NCBI GenBank assembly: GCA_903835145.1
Contig: CAILMA010000518.1
Location: 1 to 16,693 of the forward strand
Direction of reading: 5' to 3'
Source of the DNA: an uncultured Bacteroidota bacterium
GTDB taxonomy: Bacteria; Bacteroidota; Bacteroidia; Chitinophagales; Chitinophagaceae
Length of the DNA: 16,693 bases
Notes under the pieces: generated by a model
The model's database searches: none
The model's input: only the letters and a program-made list of their open reading frames with translations
What the model was told of the DNA's origin: nothing
Made by a program: the position numbers and the translations under genes
Shown: positions 1 to 7,404 of the stretch, in pieces
Layout of the letters: each line of letters opens with the position of its first letter
How positions within the stretch are numbered: position 1 is the stretch's first letter

Positions 1-513
1 CAGGAATATGTGAACAACAAACTCGAAATACTCGCTGCCGTTAATGAGCAGCTCAAGCATCCTAAAGATACGCTACGGGCTATAAAGCAACTACAGGAAG
101 AAAAATCAAAACTTGAAAAACACGTAGAATATCTGGAGGCGCGCCAGCTGGTAGGTATCCGCAACGAACTGCTCACTAAGGATGAGATGATCAATGAACT
201 CACCTTCGTAGGCCAGATAGTTACCGTTTCGTCCCCCGATTCACTCAAAAAACTCTGCCTCGATCTCAAAACCCACCTCAATGACCACGTGCTTGTGCTT
301 TGCGCAAATATTGATGGTAAACCATTTGTTGCGGTTGGCATAGACGAAAAAGTAACTGCTGCCCGTGGCCTCGATGCTTCAAAAATCATTAAAGAACACG
401 TAGCCCCCCTTATTAAAGGTGGTGGCGGCGGTCAGAAATCCCTTGCTACCGCTGGCGGTCAGGAGGTTTCTGCCCTACACGATGTAATAGAAAAAGTGAA
501 AGGATTGCTGTAA
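1..513 (+). CDS. alaS: alanyl-tRNA synthetase, C-terminal part (5' end outside window)
   Basis: This is the last 170 codons of alanyl-tRNA synthetase, the cytoplasmic enzyme that charges tRNA-Ala. The frame is open from base 1 (Q-E-Y-V-N-N-K), so the GTG at 10 is an internal codon and not a start. The first ~55 residues form a charged helical coiled-coil linker (LQEEKSKLEKHVEYLEARQL). After it comes the DHHA1-type C-Ala region, with the family's terminal glycine-rich motif GGGGGQKSLATAGG at residues ~138-151. The protein ends shortly after it, in VIEKVKGLL. Full-length family members are near 870 residues, so about 80% lies upstream, including the catalytic and editing domains. A strong terminator follows 20 bases after the stop, so transcription probably ends here. 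The family call is confident because the C-terminal motif is distinctive. Confidence 0.93.
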   Translation, partial: QEYVNNKLEILAAVNEQLKHPKDTLRAIKQLQEEKSKLEKHVEYLEARQLVGIRNELLTKDEMINELTFVGQIVTVSSPDSLKKLCLDLKTHLNDHVLVLCANIDGKPFVAVGIDEKVTAARGLDASKIIKEHVAPLIKGGGGGQKSLATAGGQEVSALHDVIEKVKGLL

Positions 514-533
514 AATCTACCAATATCAACAAT

Positions 534-583
534 AAAGCCCGCTGGAGCCGAAAGTACTTTCTACCCTTCAGCGGGCTTTTTAT
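534..583 (+). terminator. Rho-independent terminator after alaS
   Basis: The stem AAAGCCCGCTG (534-544) pairs perfectly with CAGCGGGCTTT (569-579) and extends inward by a few pairs (GAG with CTT, one G-U). The loop side contains the palindrome GAAAGTACTTTC. A T-rich tail follows (577-583). Position and strength fit termination of alaS. Confidence 0.9.
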
Positions 584-750
584 TTCCATTTTGTTTTATA
601 AACTGTTGATTATCAATAAATGGACCAGTTTCTGCCACATTCTTAAAAAATTGCAAAAATTCCCTCCATGCAAAATAATCGCAGTATAACTATCTCATTT
701 ATCCCAATTATTCCGTTCCTTAGCGTTACATTTACAGCTTAGTTGCAATT

Positions 751-915
751 ATGATTCTGAGAAGCCTTTTATACATTATTAGTGTCATCCTTGTTTTGGG
801 TTGGCTGCTTGGTTTTTTCTATTTCAAAACTGCCGGAAACCTTATTCATATCCTGCTCATTCTGGCACTTATCTCGGTTTTCCTCGGTCTTTTCCGGAAA
901 GACGGTCTTGACTAA
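751..915 (+). CDS. small membrane protein, lmo0937 family (54 aa)
   Basis: An ATG at 751 opens a 54-residue frame ending in TAA at 913-915. The protein starts MILRSLLYIISVILVLGWLL, continues GFFYFKTAGN, and has a second hydrophobic stretch LIHILLILALISVFLGLF before the polar end RKDGLD. Two short transmembrane helices joined by a small loop, and the pattern LYxIxVILxxxWLLGFF...AGxLIHILLxxA, match the small lmo0937-type membrane proteins that are common in Bacteroidota and Firmicutes. Their function is unknown. No clear ribosome-binding site is visible, which is normal in this phylum. The sequence TACATTTA at 727-734 resembles a -7 box (TAnnTTTG with a final mismatch). The gene stands alone between alaS and dnaN, with no obvious terminator after it. 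The family call rests on pattern memory. Confidence 0.8.
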   Translation: MILRSLLYIISVILVLGWLLGFFYFKTAGNLIHILLILALISVFLGLFRKDGLD

Positions 916-1017
916 CGCGTCAATACCAACGTTCCTTTCCTACTTCCAAACCCTGTGACAGCAGTGCAAATGCACCGGATGTTTTAAAATTATTTATTAT
1001 ACCGGTTTATACCTTAT

Positions 1018-1026
1018 TTATCCACA
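1018..1026 (+). promoter_or_regulatory. DnaA box upstream of dnaN
   Basis: TTATCCACA is a perfect match to the DnaA consensus TTATNCACA. It lies 64 bases before the dnaN ATG and just upstream of the candidate promoter, followed by an eight-base T run. It could allow DnaA to regulate dnaN or could belong to a replication-related region. Binding itself is inferred. Confidence 0.55.
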
Positions 1027-1040
1027 CTGTTTTTTTTAAT

Positions 1041-1072
1041 TCTGATACCCTGCGTTCTAATTATTATCTTTG
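1041..1072 (+). promoter_or_regulatory. candidate dnaN promoter (Bacteroidota -33/-7 type)
   Basis: The -7 box TATCTTTG (1065-1072) matches TAnnTTTG exactly. A weak -33-like TCTG (1041-1044) lies 20 bases upstream, the expected spacing. Transcription would begin near 1079, leaving an A-rich leader of about ten bases before the ATG at 1090. Confidence 0.55.
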
Positions 1073-1089
1073 TCTCAAACATAAATTAC

Positions 1090-2211
1090 ATGCGTTTTAT
1101 CGTTACATCAAATACGCTGCTAAAAAACCTGCAGCAAATAAGCGGGGTCATAAGTTCTAATGCCGTTCTTTCTGTACTCGAAGACTTTTTATTCGAACTC
1201 AGCGGTTCTACGCTTACCCTCACTGCCACCGATCTTGAAACGATGATGAGAGTGCAACTTGAAGTGAACGATTCGGAAGGCGAAGGACGTATTTGTATCC
1301 CCTCTAAAATATTAACCGAATACCTTAAAAACCTCCCGGAGCAACCCATCATTTTTACCATCAACGAGCAAGACCTTTCTATTGAGATGTCAAGCGACGT
1401 AGGTAAGTACCGCATCACTGGTGAGCGTGCTGACGATTTCCCGAAAGAACCTGCTCCGGCTGATACTTCAGCCTTCAACATGCCTTCCATCAACCTGCTT
1501 GAGAGCATCAATAAAACCCTGTTTGCAGTAAGCTCAGATACCCTGCGCCCTGCTATGACCGGTGTTTATTTTGAGCTAAAACCCAATCAGATCACCTTTG
1601 TTTCTACCGATGCGCACCGCCTCGTTCAGTTCCAGAGAACAGACATCTCCTGTCCTGAAGATTCAGGCTTTGTTGTACCTAAAAAACCCCTGCAACAGCT
1701 GCGCTCCGTATTGCCTGCTGATAATACTGAACTTCGCCTTGCTTATAACAACAGTCATTTGTTCATAACAGGTGGTCACTTCAGCCTTAGCTGCCGCCTT
1801 ATCGATGCCCGTTTCCCCGACTATAAAGCGGTTATCCCTGCTGAGAACCCTTACAGGCTCACCATCAACCGTGCCGATTTCATCAGTGCGCTACGCCGTG
1901 TAAGCATCTTCGCTAACAAAACAACCAATCAGGTAGTACTTGATATCAATGGCAATGCACTTCAGATCAGCGCGCAGGATATCGACTTTTCTTACGAAGG
2001 AAAGGAAATGATCAGCTGCCAGTATTCAGGCGAAGACATGAAAATTGCTTTTAACGCAAAACTCATGATTGAGCTCATCAACAACCTCGATGGTTCCGAA
2101 ATCAACCTCGAGCTCAGCAGCCCAACCCGCGCCGGCATCTTTAAGCCAGTTGATGAAATTGAAAATGAAAAAATGCTCACTCTGCTCATGCCACTCATGG
2201 TAGGTGTATAA
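1090..2211 (+). CDS. dnaN: DNA polymerase III subunit beta (sliding clamp)
   Basis: A 373-residue protein, the usual length for the bacterial beta clamp. The clamp is a ring-shaped homodimer that encircles DNA and tethers DNA polymerase III and repair factors. The N-terminus MRFIVTSNTLLKNLQQISGV, the segment AVLSVLEDFLFELSGSTLTL, the motif TATDLETMMRV, the second-domain sequence LRPAMTGVYFEL with STDAHRLV, and the C-terminal LLMPLMVGV are all clamp hallmarks. Three clamp folds are expected at roughly residues 1-120, 128-245 and 246-373. The C-terminal PLM region belongs to the partner-binding pocket. The ATG at 1090 gives the expected family N-terminus. A candidate promoter and a DnaA box lie upstream, and a strong terminator follows, so the gene appears monocistronic. 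It is next to alaS rather than dnaA. No defects are seen. Confidence 0.97.
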   Translation: MRFIVTSNTLLKNLQQISGVISSNAVLSVLEDFLFELSGSTLTLTATDLETMMRVQLEVNDSEGEGRICIPSKILTEYLKNLPEQPIIFTINEQDLSIEMSSDVGKYRITGERADDFPKEPAPADTSAFNMPSINLLESINKTLFAVSSDTLRPAMTGVYFELKPNQITFVSTDAHRLVQFQRTDISCPEDSGFVVPKKPLQQLRSVLPADNTELRLAYNNSHLFITGGHFSLSCRLIDARFPDYKAVIPAENPYRLTINRADFISALRRVSIFANKTTNQVVLDINGNALQISAQDIDFSYEGKEMISCQYSGEDMKIAFNAKLMIELINNLDGSEINLELSSPTRAGIFKPVDEIENEKMLTLLMPLMVGV

Positions 2212-2238
2212 CCAATAATAACAATCGCCTTAGATCTG

Positions 2239-2267
2239 AACGACTGCCACCCGGCGGTCGTTTTTTT
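2239..2267 (+). terminator. Rho-independent terminator after dnaN
   Basis: The stem CGACTGCC (2241-2248) pairs with GGCGGTCG (2253-2260), with one G-U pair and an ACCC loop. Seven Ts follow (2261-2267). It sits 30 bases after the dnaN stop. Confidence 0.92.
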
Positions 2268-2286
2268 GTTGCCTTAAGCGCCAAGA

Positions 2287-2295
2287 TTTTCCACA
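2287..2295 (+). promoter_or_regulatory. possible DnaA box downstream of dnaN
   Basis: TTTTCCACA fits the relaxed DnaA consensus TTWTNCACA and lies 20 bases past the dnaN terminator, in the gap between the convergent genes. A single relaxed nonamer can occur by chance, so this is weak. Confidence 0.25.
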
Positions 2296-2383
2296 GAAAA
2301 ACTCTTGAGCCCCATGGTCAGAAAAGCCCGGCGCCATCCATAGAACCTGTCTCGCCGTGGCGGATCATGGTTCAGATATCCCC

Positions 2384-2418
2384 AAAAAATAACGGGCACA
2401 CCTTACGCGCGCCCGTTA
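2384..2418 (-). terminator. Rho-independent terminator after cargo C
   Basis: Read on the minus strand, TAACGGGC (2418-2411) pairs with GCCCGTTA (2397-2390) around a 13-base loop. Six Ts follow (2389-2384). It lies about 20 bases past the stop codon of the 2438-7297 gene and faces the dnaN terminator. Confidence 0.9.
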
Positions 2419-2437
2419 CAAATATTTGTTGTTGGTA

Positions 2438-5400
2438 TTACCTCAGTACCACCTTGCGGCTGTAAATCTGTCCATCTGCCTCAACCCTTAGCAGGTAAGT
2501 GCCGGCAGCAAACTTGGTCATGTCCACATACAAGGTTTGCTCTGTCGTTTCTTGTGAGTACAGCATCCGTCCGTTGAGGTCAGCAATGTAGCAGGAAGCC
2601 TGCTTGGTATCGCCGGGGAAAGCTATAGTAAACGTGCCATTGTTAGGGTTAGGGTACACATTTATGTCCCCGTCGGTTGTAGTGGCAGCAATGCTTGCCG
2701 GCGCATCCCTGTGTGCTGATATCGTTAGCGTCTTAGATGCTGTTGCAGTACCACAACTGTTTGTTACTGAGTACCTAATTGTATCAGTACCTACCGATAC
2801 GCCGGTCACCATACCTGTTGAAGTAATGGTAGCGCGTGCAGTATTGGTGCTGCTCCATACACCACCTACAACAGTATTGGTGAGCGTAGTGCTTGCACCC
2901 ACTGCTATAGAGGCAGCGCCTGATATTACACCAGCTGTAAGCGTATTTACAGATATCAGCTTGGTAGTAGTAGCCGTACCACAGCTATTGGTTACAAAGT
3001 AGGTAAGTGTTGCAGTACCTGCACCCACACCAGTCACAACTCCGCCGGAGTTTACTGTAGCCACAGCAGTATTGCTGCTTATCCATCCGCCACCGCTGGT
3101 AGCATCGGTATAGGTCGATGAGCTGCTGAGGCAAATGCTGGTTGCGCCGGATATTGCACTAACCGATGGTGTGGCCGTTACTGTTACTGTCTTGGTGGCA
3201 ACAACTGTGCCACACGCCGAGCTAACAGAATAAGAAATAGTTACAACGCCTCCTGTTACACCCCTCACTATACCGCCTACTACGGTAGCTACAGCGGTAT
3301 TGCTGCTGCTCCAGGTACCACCAGCTGAGCCGGTAGCAGCAAGTGTTATTGTTGAGCCTGAGCACACACCTGATAAACCGGTTATAGCACCTGCTGATGC
3401 CGAAGGACTAACTGTAATAGATGCCACCGCATAAGCGGTTGCACAGCTTGTTACGACTGTATAAGTAATAGTAGCAGTACCCGTAGCTGCACCGGAAACC
3501 ACACCAGTGGTGCTGTTTACTGTGGCTACGGCTGTGTTGCTGCTGCTCCAGGTGCCGCCGACTGTAGCATCAGCCAGCGTTGTGGTAGCGCCAGCACAAA
3601 GGCCGGTAGCACCAGTTATTGCAGCGACTGATGGTGCTGCCGTCACACTCACTACATGGCCTGCCACTGCTGTTCCGCAGCTGCCGCTTACCGTGTAAGA
3701 GATAGATACTGTACCACCGGAAACACCTGTTACAACACCTGCAGCGCTTACTGTTGCCTGTGCTGTATTGCTGCTGCTCCATACGCCGCCCGATGTTGCA
3801 TCAGTAAGTGTTACGGTTCCTCCAGAGCATACTGTTGTAGCGCCAGTTATTGTTCCTGCCGCTGGCAGTGCATTAACCGTCATGTTCTTTATAGCAACTG
3901 CAGTTCCGCAGCTATTGGTAACAGAGTAAGATATAGTCACCGTTCCGGCAACGCCAGCCGTTACCACGCCTGCCGCGCTTACCGCTGCAACCGTTGTTGC
4001 CGCGCTGCTCCAGCTGCCACCCGTTACTGCATCGGTAAGGGTTGTAGTAGCACCGCTGCAAAGGCTTGTTGCGCCGCTTATAGTGCCTGCATTAGGCGAT
4101 GGATTGATATTAATGATCTTGGTAGCAATGGCACTACCACAAATAGTAGTTACCGAATAAGTGATGGTAACCGTGCCGGTTGTAATACCTGCCACTGTGC
4201 CGCCTGAGTTTATCGTTGCAATTGCCGTATTGCTGCTGCTCCATGTACCGCCTGTAACCGCATCAGTAAGTGTTGAAGGCACGCCTGTACACAATGTTGA
4301 TGCACCACTTATAGTACCTGCCGATGGGGTCGCACTTACGGTTACTACCTTGGTAGCCGCAGCAGAGCCACAACTATTGGTAAGCGTATAAGATATAGTA
4401 GTAGTACCTGCGGTAAGGCCATAAACCATGCCGCTGCCAGTCACTGTCGCTACTGTAGTAGCTACGCTGCTCCACGCTCCACCGGTCGTTACATCGGTAT
4501 AAGCTGTTGATGCACCTGTGCAAATGCTGGCCGCACCACTGATGGCTGCCACTGATGGCAAGGTAATTACATTTATCGTTTTCGTTACGCTGGTAGTACC
4601 ACAAGCACTTGTTACTGTATAGGATATTACGCTGGCACCTGTTGCAACGCCCGTTACAACACCGCCTGAGGTTACAGTAGCTATCGATGGGGTTGAGCTG
4701 GTCCAGGTTCCACCTGCTGTAGCATCGGTTAAAGTAACACTGGAGCCCGTGCACACACTTGCTGCACCGGCAATAGCAGCTATGGTTGGCGCACTATTCA
4801 CAGTAATTGATTTCGTTGCATAGGTCGATCCGCAACTGTTTGTCACGCCATACGAGATAGTTACCGTTCCTGTTGTAATACCGTTAACTACACCTCCTGC
4901 AGTCACTGTCGCTATCGCAGCATTGCTGCTGCTCCACATACCACCGGTTGTTGCGTCGGTAAGCGTAATAGAAGCGCCCTGACAAACCGTTGCTGCACCA
5001 GATATGGCTGCAGGCGCGGTTGGAAGAGGATTTACCGTGATAGTCTTGGTAGCTGCTGCTGTGCCGCAGGTTGTGGTTATAAAATAAGAAACTACTGTAG
5101 TCCCGGCACTAATGCCTGTAAGCACACCGCCCGAAGTTATCGTTGCAACTGCTGTGGTTCCACTTATCCAGGTACCACCACTCATGCTGTCCGTAAGCGT
5201 TATAGATGCACCCTGGCACACTGTGGTAGGCCCGGTAACAGCGCTTACATAAGGTGTTGAAACCACATTTATTGTAAACGTAGCGAAAGATGAACCGCAA
5301 CTGTTGGCAACGGTATAGGTGATAACCGCACTACCTGCCGCAACACCACTTACAACGCCGGTTGTTGAGTTCACGGTCGCTATTGACGGGTTACCGCTGG

Positions 5401-7297
5401 CCCATATGCCACCCGCTGTTGCATCAGAAAGGGTTACAGTACTACCAATGCACACAGATGAGGCACCAGTAATACCCCCAACTGTAGGCGGGCCGGTAAT
5501 AGAAATCGTTTTTACAGCATAAGCAGTGCCGCAGCTATTGGCAACCGTATAAGTTATTGTTACCGTACCCAATGAAACGCCAATCAAATTGCCACTCCCA
5601 TCAATCGTCGCAATAGATGCGTCGCTCGTGGACCAGTTTCCGCCAGTTGTACTGTCGGTATATACTGAAGTTGCATATAAGCAGGATGTTTCCGGACCTA
5701 CAACACGGCGTGGTGCTGCAGGAGCAGGCGCTACCGTAATGGTCTTCGTAACATATTGAGCACCACAGGTGCCTGAAATGGTATAAGTAATTACCGCCGT
5801 GCCAGCAGAAACACCGGTCACATTGCCAACTGAGCTGCTCACAGAGGCAACGGTTATGTTGCTCGATGACCAGCCACCACCGGTGGTACTGTCTGTTAAG
5901 CTGATGGTTGCCCCAACACATACCGATGAAGGACCAGAAATAACGGCCAGATGTGACACTGTCCTTGCCGAAACTCTGAAACTGTCAACTGTTATAGAGC
6001 AGCCATTGTATATGGTTACATAGTATCTTCCTGCTGCACCTATGCTGCGGGTGCTGGTCGTTGCGCCATTGTCCCACACATAGCTGGCCCCCGTAGTGCG
6101 CGCCGATAGCAAAATGCTGTCGGTAGCCCCTACGCAAGCCGTCGTATCATATACAGCATGCGACGTGGAAGCACTACCCGAAGCAATGTAAATATTCGGA
6201 AACCCAAGTGAAACCGAAGTTCCGCTCGCCAGTGTAACGGCGGTTGACACTAATCCGCAACCTGAACCCGATACATTCGGGCTGCCGATACAAGACAGCG
6301 AGCTTGATCCGAAGTCCACTCCAAAATATATTTTACCATCCGGACCTAACTTCAAAGCTGTATAGCCGGTCGATGTAACGGTGTAACGGGAAGCCCTGAT
6401 AGCTCCAGCTGTGGAGCCAGTAATATCATACTGGTATATTGCTCCACCATAAGACCCCGAATAAAACTTAGAATTGTCTGGTGAAAATTCACCACCATAG
6501 CAATTACTGGTAGAATCTAACAATCTGCAGTTACTTACCACACCTGTTGTCGCATTAAAATCATATAACTCACTACCCTGGCCCGAGCCGGTACCATAAA
6601 CCTGTGTTGCAATTTTCGTTCTGTCCGGGCTTATCATCATATCGCCTATAGAGTAGCAATTGGCACCGCTAAAAGATCCTAAACGGGAATAAACAGGTGT
6701 CGATGAAATCCCGGATGCCGTTATATCATAAGAAAGAAATACAGCCGAATCAGCCAGATGCGTTACCAGCCATATATCGCAATGGTTACCTGCAACTGCT
6801 GTCATCTTTTCCGCAAGTTTATTGGTCACAGCGGTTCTGAGCGTACTGGTAATCACATCTCCCCTGCCGCTGTCCAGCGACATATCCACCTTGCAATAAA
6901 TAAGGTGACTGTAGCCCGTACTGGTAGAATAAGACTCAAGAGAAAAAACGTAATACTGGCTTGGTGAGCCTATAACAGGCACAATCAATGCTGCCTGCGA
7001 TGTACTTGCGGTCGACCATGGGGCAACAGTATCACCATGCGGCATTATGCCGCCATAGCGGTTATAAATATTATCACCATCAGTATAAAACAGCAGGCTG
7101 CCCATACTATCACTCACAGAGGCTGTTCCCTCACTCGTGTTGATGCTTGTAGAAATTGCCGTTGGTGTCCCCGATGTAAAGTCAAGACCAGCATTGGTGC
7201 CAAACACCCAGATCTTATCTTGGGCAATGTTGTACTGGCTAAAGCCCGATAGGGCAAAAAAACATAACAATAGGGGCAATAGAATAAACTTTTTCAT
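2438..7297 (-). CDS. cargo C: T9SS-secreted protein, propeller head plus 14 Ig-like Big_2 repeats
   Basis: A 1619-residue secreted protein. A signal peptide (MKKFILLPLLLCFFALSGFSQ) fixes the ATG at 7297. Residues ~22-379 look like a beta-propeller head: the opening WVFGTNAGLDFTSG is common in Bacteroidota surface proteins, and the blade motifs ISPDRTKIA, FSPDNSKFYSG and LGPDGKIYFG are PD40/WD40-like. Residues ~380-452 are an Ig/PKD-like domain (SYVWDNGATTSTRSI...GRYYVTIYNGC). Residues 453-1527 hold 14 tandem Big_2-like repeats of 76-79 residues. Residues 1545-1619 are a type A T9SS sorting domain (INVYPNPNNGTFTI...KFAAGTYLLRV...RKVVLR), cleaved during export across the outer membrane. A -7-like box precedes the gene, and read-through from cargo B (107-base gap, no terminator seen) is possible. 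A binding or adhesive role is inferred; no catalytic domain is seen. Confidence 0.9.
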   Translation of the reverse strand: MKKFILLPLLLCFFALSGFSQYNIAQDKIWVFGTNAGLDFTSGTPTAISTSINTSEGTASVSDSMGSLLFYTDGDNIYNRYGGIMPHGDTVAPWSTASTSQAALIVPVIGSPSQYYVFSLESYSTSTGYSHLIYCKVDMSLDSGRGDVITSTLRTAVTNKLAEKMTAVAGNHCDIWLVTHLADSAVFLSYDITASGISSTPVYSRLGSFSGANCYSIGDMMISPDRTKIATQVYGTGSGQGSELYDFNATTGVVSNCRLLDSTSNCYGGEFSPDNSKFYSGSYGGAIYQYDITGSTAGAIRASRYTVTSTGYTALKLGPDGKIYFGVDFGSSSLSCIGSPNVSGSGCGLVSTAVTLASGTSVSLGFPNIYIASGSASTSHAVYDTTACVGATDSILLSARTTGASYVWDNGATTSTRSIGAAGRYYVTIYNGCSITVDSFRVSARTVSHLAVISGPSSVCVGATISLTDSTTGGGWSSSNITVASVSSSVGNVTGVSAGTAVITYTISGTCGAQYVTKTITVAPAPAAPRRVVGPETSCLYATSVYTDSTTGGNWSTSDASIATIDGSGNLIGVSLGTVTITYTVANSCGTAYAVKTISITGPPTVGGITGASSVCIGSTVTLSDATAGGIWASGNPSIATVNSTTGVVSGVAAGSAVITYTVANSCGSSFATFTINVVSTPYVSAVTGPTTVCQGASITLTDSMSGGTWISGTTAVATITSGGVLTGISAGTTVVSYFITTTCGTAAATKTITVNPLPTAPAAISGAATVCQGASITLTDATTGGMWSSSNAAIATVTAGGVVNGITTGTVTISYGVTNSCGSTYATKSITVNSAPTIAAIAGAASVCTGSSVTLTDATAGGTWTSSTPSIATVTSGGVVTGVATGASVISYTVTSACGTTSVTKTINVITLPSVAAISGAASICTGASTAYTDVTTGGAWSSVATTVATVTGSGMVYGLTAGTTTISYTLTNSCGSAAATKVVTVSATPSAGTISGASTLCTGVPSTLTDAVTGGTWSSSNTAIATINSGGTVAGITTGTVTITYSVTTICGSAIATKIININPSPNAGTISGATSLCSGATTTLTDAVTGGSWSSAATTVAAVSAAGVVTAGVAGTVTISYSVTNSCGTAVAIKNMTVNALPAAGTITGATTVCSGGTVTLTDATSGGVWSSSNTAQATVSAAGVVTGVSGGTVSISYTVSGSCGTAVAGHVVSVTAAPSVAAITGATGLCAGATTTLADATVGGTWSSSNTAVATVNSTTGVVSGAATGTATITYTVVTSCATAYAVASITVSPSASAGAITGLSGVCSGSTITLAATGSAGGTWSSSNTAVATVVGGIVRGVTGGVVTISYSVSSACGTVVATKTVTVTATPSVSAISGATSICLSSSSTYTDATSGGGWISSNTAVATVNSGGVVTGVGAGTATLTYFVTNSCGTATTTKLISVNTLTAGVISGAASIAVGASTTLTNTVVGGVWSSTNTARATITSTGMVTGVSVGTDTIRYSVTNSCGTATASKTLTISAHRDAPASIAATTTDGDINVYPNPNNGTFTIAFPGDTKQASCYIADLNGRMLYSQETTEQTLYVDMTKFAAGTYLLRVEADGQIYSRKVVLR
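2717..5941 (-). repeat. 14 tandem Big_2-type repeats inside cargo C
   Basis: The protein repeats every 76-79 residues (mostly 77, or 231 bases). The unit starts I-S/T-G-A and carries Cys near position 8, GG.WSSSNTA.ATV, GVVTGV, GT.TISY.V, then Cys near 58 in SCGTA. The DNA is also repetitive: the plus-strand string TTGCTGCTGCTCCA recurs exactly at 3300, 3537, 3768, 4230 and 4923, with the last four spaced by whole multiples of 231 bases. Repeat 14 has lost the first Cys (ASIAVGAS). Such arrays can change copy number and are often misassembled. Confidence 0.9.
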
Positions 7298-7340
7298 AGC
7301 TTGATGAGTTTAAGGATGATTAAAAAAGGGGATGTTTTCA

Positions 7341-7348
7341 CAAATGTA
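7341..7348 (-). promoter_or_regulatory. candidate -7 box for cargo C
   Basis: On the minus strand TACATTTG matches the TAnnTTTG consensus exactly and lies 44 bases before the ATG at 7297. No good -33 TTTG is seen at the expected 19-21 base spacing, so it is only a candidate. Confidence 0.4.
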
Positions 7349-7404
7349 ATATAAAAAATACAAATACACCTAATGCGTATCCGTAAAAATCAAACTAATG
7401 ACTT

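Noticed and set aside
10..513. separate 167-residue gene starting at GTG 10
   Set aside because: The frame is open to the first base and the sequence is the C-terminus of AlaS, so the GTG is an internal Val codon.
908..923. small inverted repeat TTGAC/GTCAA at the end of the lmo0937-type gene
   Set aside because: Only five base pairs and no T run follows, so it does not qualify as a terminator.
1086..1511. 141-residue minus-strand open frame over the start of dnaN
   Set aside because: It lies wholly opposite the well-supported dnaN frame, is Ser-rich without family resemblance, and has no promoter or terminator of its own.
3656..4207. 183-residue plus-strand open frame
   Set aside because: It is antisense to the Big_2 repeats of cargo C; its Cys/Tyr/Arg-rich composition and periodicity simply mirror the repeats.
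2717..5941. CRISPR array as explanation for the regular repeats
   Set aside because: The period is 231 bases, the units are protein-coding in one frame, and there are no short identical repeats with unique spacers.
7298..7404. terminator between cargo B and cargo C
   Set aside because: No stable stem followed by Ts is visible on the minus strand; read-through from B into C therefore remains possible.
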